This document shows positions 16,783 through 21,277 of a stretch of DNA of 21,277 nt, piece by piece. The stretch is from contig CAJUSM010000054.1 in the NCBI GenBank assembly GCA_910588935.1, positions 1 through 21,277 on the forward strand. The letters run 5' to 3'. Every line of letters begins with the position of its first letter. Position 1 is the stretch's first letter. Both the position numbers and the translations under genes were made by a program. The notes beneath the pieces were generated by a model. The model was not told the DNA's origin and did no database searches. It saw only the letters and a program-made list of their open reading frames with translations. The stretch comes from an uncultured Oscillospiraceae bacterium. Its GTDB lineage: Bacteria; Bacillota; Clostridia; Oscillospirales; Acutalibacteraceae.

Positions 16783-17343
16783 ATGGAGGATGAGATGATT
16801 GTCAATTTGTATCTGAATCGTGACCAGTCGGCCCTGCAGCACACCATGGACAAGTACGGACTCCAGCTCCGTACCCTGGCCAACCATATCCTCAACGATC
16901 TGCCGGCCGCTGAGGAATGTGAAAACGATACCTATCTCCAAGCCTGGAACGCCATCCCTCCCCACCAGCCCAAGCAGTATCTGTTTCCCTTTCTGGCCAA
17001 GATTACCCGGCACCTGGCCCTGGACCTGTGCCGCCGCCGCAACCGCCAAAAACGCCGGAGCCCTTTGGCCAGCCTAACCAAAGAGATGGAACAGTGTATC
17101 CCAGACCCCAATGATACCCAGTGCCAAGTAGACGGCGCGCTGCTGGCCCAAGCTGTGGGAGAGTATCTCCGCTCCCTGCCAAAAATCCGGCGGGACATGT
17201 TTCTTCGGCGGTACTGGTACCTGGACCCGGTGGATACGGTGGCTAAACGATTTGGCATAAGCAAAAGCTGTGTGAAAACTACTCTGTACCGAGTGCGCCA
17301 AGGTTTGCGGGAATACCTGGTTCAAGAAGGATATCGGCTTTAA
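16783..17343 (+). CDS. ECF-type RNA polymerase sigma factor
   Basis: A 186-residue sigma-70 family protein of ECF size. The region-2-like part (about 12-85) includes LYLNRDQSALQHTMDKYG, NDTYLQAWNAI and FLAKITRHLALDLCRRRN. The region-4 helix-turn-helix (about 125-180) includes LPKIRRDMFLRRYWYLDP, VAKRFGISKSCVKTTLYRVR and GLREYL. It should direct RNA polymerase to a specific promoter set. The start chosen is ATG at 16783 with AGGAG at 16769-16773; an upstream in-frame ATG at 16747 lacks an RBS. The next gene starts 29 bp downstream and encodes a membrane protein, the usual arrangement for an ECF sigma factor and its regulator. Confidence 0.88.
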   Translation: MEDEMIVNLYLNRDQSALQHTMDKYGLQLRTLANHILNDLPAAEECENDTYLQAWNAIPPHQPKQYLFPFLAKITRHLALDLCRRRNRQKRRSPLASLTKEMEQCIPDPNDTQCQVDGALLAQAVGEYLRSLPKIRRDMFLRRYWYLDPVDTVAKRFGISKSCVKTTLYRVRQGLREYLVQEGYRL

Positions 17344-17372
17344 AACAACAGCCAGAAAGGATGGGATATTTT

Positions 17373-19358
17373 ATGCGTGGCAGTGAATTTTTAGACAAAC
17401 TCCAGCTGCTGGAGCCAGATCTGATTCAATCCGCAGCCAAAGAGCCAGAAAAGCCGGTCTCACTTTGGAAACGCCTTTCACCTCTGCCGGTAAAAGAACA
17501 GCGGGAACCACTGCTGATAGAGGACCATACACCCCCAAGAAAACGCCGTCCATTCCTTTTGGTTACCATGGGCGCGCTATGCCTGTGCCTGCTGCTGGCG
17601 CCTATGGTGCTTACCCAAAATAGAGGCCCTACGGGATACAGCGACTCCTCCGCCATTGCCGGAAAGGGAGCAGAGGCCGGGGAAAAAGCTGCCGATTTTT
17701 ACAATGAAACAAAAGCAGGCGCATGGGAAGGGGGAAATATTGAAAACCTTTTTCAGGGAAATACGATTACCGGCACAGGTACCCTACGGGACCCAAATAG
17801 AATGGATTCTTATCACGATTCCCTAACCCAGCTGTTCGGCACCGTGGGCCTGGAGGAGCGAAGCGGCTCTTTGTTGGATTGGGACGACTGCTATTTTCTC
17901 ACAGAGGATTGGGGAACCGGGCGGCTGGCCTCCCTGTTCTCCAACGCCAAGTTCTCCGCTATGGTTCTGACAGAGGAAGATCCAAACAAAGGCTCCCGCA
18001 AAACAGCCGCCCTAGAGGCAGAGGAGTTTTACGCTGCCTGGCGGTTTGGCTCCCCAGATGACCAGGAAACCCAGGAAGAAATTGTAATGATGGTCTCCCG
18101 CAAGGAGGAATGGCCGGAGTTCCATGCCTTTGTGCAGGCCGGCAATTCTCAGTCCCAAGTGGACACCCATGGCCTCCAGCTTTACACCGTGGGCACAGAG
18201 GAGAGCGAACGGGGCATTTGGTTTGAAAAAGATTTCTTTTGGTTCCGGATTTACGCCAGCCCGGGGATCCACCTCCAGCAGATATGGGATGTGCTGGGCT
18301 GTATTCTCTCCGGGTCTGAGGGCGCGGGCCTTCCCTCTCTTAATTTCTGGGAGTCCGGTTTCCGGCAGTATCGCTCTGGCCAAGACTTGGGACTGCTGGC
18401 CAGCTTGTTCCCTCCACCGGGGTTTGCTCCGGAGCCTGCCTACACCCGAGTGGTAGAGAGCCTTTACACCGGCCCCACCCCATGTACGGCCGAGATGGCT
18501 TTTCGGGAGGAGGACGGAGCCCTGCTGACACGCTGGACCGTGTTTGCTGAAAATGACTTTGACTATGCCACCCCCTACGACTTAGCCAACAGCTTGGGAG
18601 AGCTGGAGGGAATCACTAGGAAGAGCCTGGAAGAAAGTTACCGCAAATCGAAATCAGCCGGCATATACCAGCTGTTCTTTCAGTATAATGGCTTCCAAGT
18701 TCGAGGAGAATACCAAGATTGGGGCAAAAAGGACACGGTAGATCAGCTCTGGGCCCTAATCAGCCGGTTTCAGAAGGAAATTAGCAGATACTCGGTTACC
18801 GGCCAGTGGACTGAGGATTTCTCCCCAGAGAGCTATTTCCAGCACAGCGACCTGCCTGGGGAGAAGGAGTCTTTAGAGGGGGTATTTGGCCCCGCCTATG
18901 GCAGTGTCCAGGGAGAGCGGAGTTTCAGCCAGTACCGGCAGGTGCTGGAGGACGAAAGCCAAAGAATTATGCCCTGGTCTGACCCCAACCAGGAGTTTGA
19001 AGCCTGGGCCTCCTATGACGACAAGGGCCAAGTGGAGCTGCTCACTGTCACCTGGACCTACCTTGACGAAGAAAATTATCCTCTATCCTACTTGAAGATG
19101 GAGTGCTCCCCTAAAACCCAAAAGGGCTACTCAGACCGAATCTGGGACGGAGGAATGCACTATAGCAAAACCATAATCAACCGAGATGGGGTGGAGATTA
19201 CCGCCATCGGCTTTCTGGACACAAGCCGATGCTTATGCTACGAGACAGAGAACGGCTGGTATCAGTTTTCTTGCGACGCCAACACCAATGTGTATGATCT
19301 GGTACCCCTTATGGATTTCTTCTGGCTCTATCCCATCGACTTTGACCGCTTCCGCTAG
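17373..19358 (+). CDS. Single-pass membrane protein, possible anti-sigma factor
   Basis: A 661-residue protein of no recognised family. Residues 1-58 are cytoplasmic-like and charged. A membrane segment follows at about 61-80 (FLLVTMGALCLCLLLAPMVL) after the positive cluster PRKRRP, then about 580 residues predicted to lie outside, rich in Trp, Tyr and acidic residues and without an obvious domain. Position directly after an ECF sigma gene and the short N-terminal cytoplasmic part suggest an anti-sigma or sensor role; this is inference from context, as no zinc-binding anti-sigma motif (HxxxCxxC) is present. The start chosen is ATG at 17373, about 11 bases after AAGGA; the ATG at 17361 overlaps that site. 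The TAG at 19356 may be premature, since coding-like sequence continues in the same frame. Confidence 0.72.
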   Translation: MRGSEFLDKLQLLEPDLIQSAAKEPEKPVSLWKRLSPLPVKEQREPLLIEDHTPPRKRRPFLLVTMGALCLCLLLAPMVLTQNRGPTGYSDSSAIAGKGAEAGEKAADFYNETKAGAWEGGNIENLFQGNTITGTGTLRDPNRMDSYHDSLTQLFGTVGLEERSGSLLDWDDCYFLTEDWGTGRLASLFSNAKFSAMVLTEEDPNKGSRKTAALEAEEFYAAWRFGSPDDQETQEEIVMMVSRKEEWPEFHAFVQAGNSQSQVDTHGLQLYTVGTEESERGIWFEKDFFWFRIYASPGIHLQQIWDVLGCILSGSEGAGLPSLNFWESGFRQYRSGQDLGLLASLFPPPGFAPEPAYTRVVESLYTGPTPCTAEMAFREEDGALLTRWTVFAENDFDYATPYDLANSLGELEGITRKSLEESYRKSKSAGIYQLFFQYNGFQVRGEYQDWGKKDTVDQLWALISRFQKEISRYSVTGQWTEDFSPESYFQHSDLPGEKESLEGVFGPAYGSVQGERSFSQYRQVLEDESQRIMPWSDPNQEFEAWASYDDKGQVELLTVTWTYLDEENYPLSYLKMECSPKTQKGYSDRIWDGGMHYSKTIINRDGVEITAIGFLDTSRCLCYETENGWYQFSCDANTNVYDLVPLMDFFWLYPIDFDRFR

Positions 19359-19778
19359 GACAAGGGGGACCGGCACGAAATTGCCAAACGGAACGACTGC
19401 CCAGACGCATTTTCCGGATACTATCCCACCGGCCAGTGTTTCCGCTCCCAGCACCGCTATGGGGAATGCCAGCCGCTGAACGGGGTCCCAGTGCGTCTGC
19501 TTATCTCCTATGAGGAGGCAGAGTGGCCAATAAACAAACTGGACGATATGTGTCGAAGGCGCCGCCATGCCCCCCAACCGGATGATTGCAGACGCCCAGA
19601 ACACGGGCTTCAGCATTGGGGAACTGGGCAGCCAGACCCCGAAAGATGTAGCTGCGTATATGGAAACAAATGCCATAAAGTATAACTATCGCTTTTTTCC
19701 TGATACGGCTATTTGACCGCCGCCCTGCGGCCAGAAACCATACAAGAGGGGCTGCGGAAGCTTATCCAGCACCTTTAG
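19359..19778 (+). pseudogene. Frameshifted coding remnant after the membrane protein
   Basis: Directly after the TAG, the same frame continues with protein-like sequence (DKGDRHEIAKRNDCPDAF, then RLLISYEEAEWPINKLDDM). Near 19551 the sense shifts by one base to VEGAAMPPNRMIADAQNTGF and GELGSQTPKDVAAYMETN. Near 19705 it shifts back to YLTAALRPETIQEGLRKL and ends at TAG 19776-19778. It has no start codon or RBS of its own. It is either the decayed C-terminus of the preceding gene or a separate gene that lost its beginning. The function is not recognised. Confidence 0.5.
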
Positions 19779-19821
19779 AGCCTATAACTTAGAGTTTATC
19801 ATGAAAGTATGCCCGGCCTTT

Positions 19822-19866
19822 GCTCTGGGCCTCCCTTTTCCTTGGGAGCCCAGAGCGTTATTTTTC
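19822..19866 (+). terminator. Intrinsic terminator ending the sigma factor operon
   Basis: GCTCTGGGCCTCCC (19822-19835) pairs with GGGAGCCCAGAGC (19844-19856), leaving one bulged C, with an 8-base loop TTTTCCTT. GTTATTTTT follows. The long GC-rich stem makes this a strong terminator. Confidence 0.88.
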
Positions 19867-19942
19867 TCTACTGAGGCTGTAGGGCTTCAGGCTGACCCAA
19901 TTATGTTTACTAAAAACAAGGGATTTGCCTCCTGCTCTGGGC

Positions 19943-19971
19943 TTGACACTCTGGCCGGGAAAAGGTATACT
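19943..19971 (+). promoter_or_regulatory. Promoter of the isomerase/epimerase gene
   Basis: TTGACA (19943-19948) and TATACT (19966-19971) with a 17-bp spacer, nearly consensus. Transcription would start near 19978, about 24 bases before the ATG at 20002. This fixes the start and rules out the in-frame extension back to 19801. Confidence 0.8.
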
Positions 19972-20001
19972 GATACCAAAAACGGAAGGTTGTGCCCCCT
20001 T

Positions 20002-20892
20002 ATGCTCCTTTCTACCCAAACCGAGGCCTTAGGCTCCCTTTACGGAGAGCCGGAAACCATACGGATGCTGGCCAAAGCCGGCTTTGACGCCTTTGACCTC
20101 AGCCTTTTCTCTATGTTTTCTGACCCAAATTACCCCATGAACCGTCCGGACTTTCGGGACTTTGCCTCTCAGCTCAAGGATGTGGCCAAGGACTGCGGCA
20201 TTGTATGCAACCAGGCTCATGCCCCCTTCGCCTCTAGCGTAGGCGACCCGGAACGGGACCGCGCCATTTTTCAGTCTATCGTGCAGGCTATGGAAGGCGC
20301 GGCCATTGTTGGCGCAAAAATTATTGTGGTGCACCCTATGCACCATTTAAGTTACCGTACCCATGCTACTCAGCTTATGGAGATGAACCTGGATTTTTAC
20401 CGCCGGCTCATCCCCTACTGCGAGAAATTCGGCATTCAGGTTGCCTGCGAGAACATGTGGCAGTACAACGAGGAGGGCAAGCGGATTATTGACAGCGTCT
20501 GCTCCCGGCCAGAAGAATTTTGCCGGTATCTAGACGAGCTGGACAGTCCCTGGATTGTGGGCTGCCTAGATGTGGGCCATACTGCCCTTACCGACGAAGA
20601 CTTGGGCTGCTATATCCGCCAGATGGGCCGCAAACGGCTGCGGGCGCTGCATGTGCATGACAATGATCTACGCGACGATGACCACACCCTGCCTTTTACC
20701 GGCAAAATTGATTTTGCCGCTCTCACCTCTGCCTTAGCTGAAATCGGCTATGAAGGGGATTTCACCCTGGAAGCAGACGCCTTTCTCCTTAGATTTCCCA
20801 AGGAGCTGGTGCCGGAGGCCTTGGGGCTGATGGGCAAGACAGGACGGTATTTAGCAGAACAGGTAGAGCGGGCAAAGCCTGTAGAGGAATAA
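20002..20892 (+). CDS. Sugar phosphate isomerase/epimerase (TIM barrel)
   Basis: A 296-residue protein of the AP-endonuclease-2-like / xylose-isomerase-like TIM-barrel family, whose members isomerise or epimerise sugars and related polyols using a divalent metal. The likely metal ligands are the Glu in VACENMWQY, the Asp and His in GCLDVGHTAL, the His in ALHVHDNDLRDDDHTLP and the Glu in TLEADAF. The N-terminus STQTEALGSLYGEPETIRML, followed by AGFDAFDLSLFSMF, matches the family start. The start chosen is ATG at 20002, because a strong terminator and promoter occupy the upstream open frame; GGAAGG lies about 12 bases upstream, a loose spacing. It is transcribed alone from 19943-19971. The substrate cannot be told from sequence, and no sugar transport or kinase gene is next to it. 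Confidence 0.85.
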   Translation: MLLSTQTEALGSLYGEPETIRMLAKAGFDAFDLSLFSMFSDPNYPMNRPDFRDFASQLKDVAKDCGIVCNQAHAPFASSVGDPERDRAIFQSIVQAMEGAAIVGAKIIVVHPMHHLSYRTHATQLMEMNLDFYRRLIPYCEKFGIQVACENMWQYNEEGKRIIDSVCSRPEEFCRYLDELDSPWIVGCLDVGHTALTDEDLGCYIRQMGRKRLRALHVHDNDLRDDDHTLPFTGKIDFAALTSALAEIGYEGDFTLEADAFLLRFPKELVPEALGLMGKTGRYLAEQVERAKPVEE

Positions 20893-20912
20893 CTTCTTCT
20901 CCTCTCGCCATG

Positions 20913-21077
20913 CTAGAGTCTGTTTAAAAAAACGAAAACGCTGTCTGATTGCCCAGAAGCTGCCATCTTCCGCGTCGAAAATCCTGGCAATACGCAAGTT
21001 CACTTGCGGTTTTTCCTTAAAGCTGACCACTTCTACTCAAAAGTCCGTCATTTTCTCTATTTTCAAACAAGACCTAA
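20913..21077 (+). repeat. MITE-like dispersed repeat, copy 3
   Basis: A 165-bp copy, closest to copy 1: both carry AACGCTGTCTGATTGCCCAG at the left and TTTCAAACAAGACCTA at the right. The terminal inverted repeats are CTAGAGTCTGTTT and, from the right, TTAGGTCTTGTTT. It begins 20 bases after the isomerase stop codon. There is no coding potential. Confidence 0.75.
20993..21014 (+). terminator. Hairpin plus T-run in repeat copy 3
   Basis: CGCAAGT (20993-20999) pairs with ACTTGCG (21002-21008), followed by GTTTTT. Sense to the isomerase gene and about 100 bases after its stop, it could serve as that gene's terminator; no other hairpin is seen there. Confidence 0.45.
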
Positions 21078-21168
21078 GTTATAATTGGGAATATTTTTGG
21101 CGCGGCGGGACTCTTTCCCCTGGCTATACCGCATGATTAACACCCTTAGACTCCCATGCATTTTTTGT
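21078..21168. other. Short intergenic stretch before the right edge repeat
   Basis: No gene is recognised. ACTCCCA (21150-21156) can pair with TGGGAGT (21168-21174), a hairpin that straddles the beginning of the edge repeat; without a T-run it is not a clear terminator. Confidence 0.45.
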
Positions 21169-21225
21169 GGGAGTGTCCAAAACGAGGGTTTTATGAGGGG
21201 AAGTGGAAAAATATCGTTAGGTTGC
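21169..21225 (-). repeat. Edge inverted repeat, right copy
   Basis: The reverse complement equals bases 1-57 at 56 of 57 positions. Here the repeat is not joined to a transposase gene, so the shared sequence is independent of the ISAs1 remnant. The sequence beyond it (21226-21277) would be internal to the putative element and contains a perfect 7-bp hairpin, TCGGGAT (21233-21239) with ATCCCGA (21243-21249). Confidence 0.75.
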
Positions 21226-21277
21226 AGGATTGTCGGGATTTCATCCCGAAATATTATTTGTGATTGATGGGGTCTCG

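Noticed and set aside
9188..21077. CRISPR-like array from the recurring repeat
   Set aside because: Copies are about 160 bp, thousands of bases apart and bounded by inverted ends, unlike short regularly spaced repeats.
21085..21267. 60-codon open frame at the right end
   Set aside because: It crosses the edge repeat, has no ribosome binding site and shows no recognisable sequence.

Overview
The window looks like chromosomal DNA of a Gram-positive anaerobe of class Clostridia, most like the gut Oscillospiraceae/Ruminococcaceae group. This is inferred from protein style and signals: strong AGGAGG ribosome binding sites, TTGACA/TATAAT promoters, HemZ, an SLH-anchored secreted protein, a bifunctional Rel, moderate GC content and Clostridia-like protein sequences. 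No ribosomal RNA or other marker is present to fix the taxon.

Left part (1-8042): the window opens in a 57-bp repeat joined to a 5'-truncated ISAs1-family transposase. Its reading frame runs without a stop into recJ, although recJ has its own promoter, ribosome binding site and GTG start. recJ (repair exonuclease), rel ((p)ppGpp synthetase/hydrolase) and valS (valyl-tRNA synthetase) follow on the + strand. This is a housekeeping/stress block.

Middle (8066-11594): two paralogous esterase-D-like alpha/beta hydrolases flank an O-acetylhomoserine sulfhydrylase-type PLP enzyme. The first hydrolase is broken by a one-base deletion (830 bp against 831 bp for the intact copy). Between it and the PLP gene lie the decayed tail of an apparent acetyltransferase and the first copy of a MITE-like repeat. 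A strong hairpin terminator ends this block and faces a convergent minus-strand cluster.

Minus-strand cluster (11612-16557): a coiled-coil/zinc-ribbon protein with its own strong promoter, a uridine-kinase-like P-loop kinase overlapping hemZ (radical SAM coproporphyrinogen dehydrogenase), the second MITE-like copy, and a secreted transglutaminase-like protein with three SLH repeats.

Right part (16783-21277): divergent from the SLH gene is an ECF-type sigma factor followed by a single-pass membrane protein with a large outer domain, which may be its anti-sigma partner. Coding-like sequence continues past the stop of that membrane protein and is interrupted by frameshifts, so it is probably decaying. 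A strong terminator and a near-consensus promoter then separate it from a sugar phosphate isomerase/epimerase (TIM barrel). The third MITE-like copy follows, and the window ends in an inverted copy (56/57 identical) of the 57 bp at its start. The inward-facing repeats suggest that both edges lie in copies of one mobile element.

No CRISPR array, tRNA, rRNA, T-box or SAM riboswitch was seen. The least ordinary items are the three-copy MITE-like family with a conserved hairpin plus T-run, the sigma/membrane-protein pair beside a surface transglutaminase, and several fresh gene breaks.
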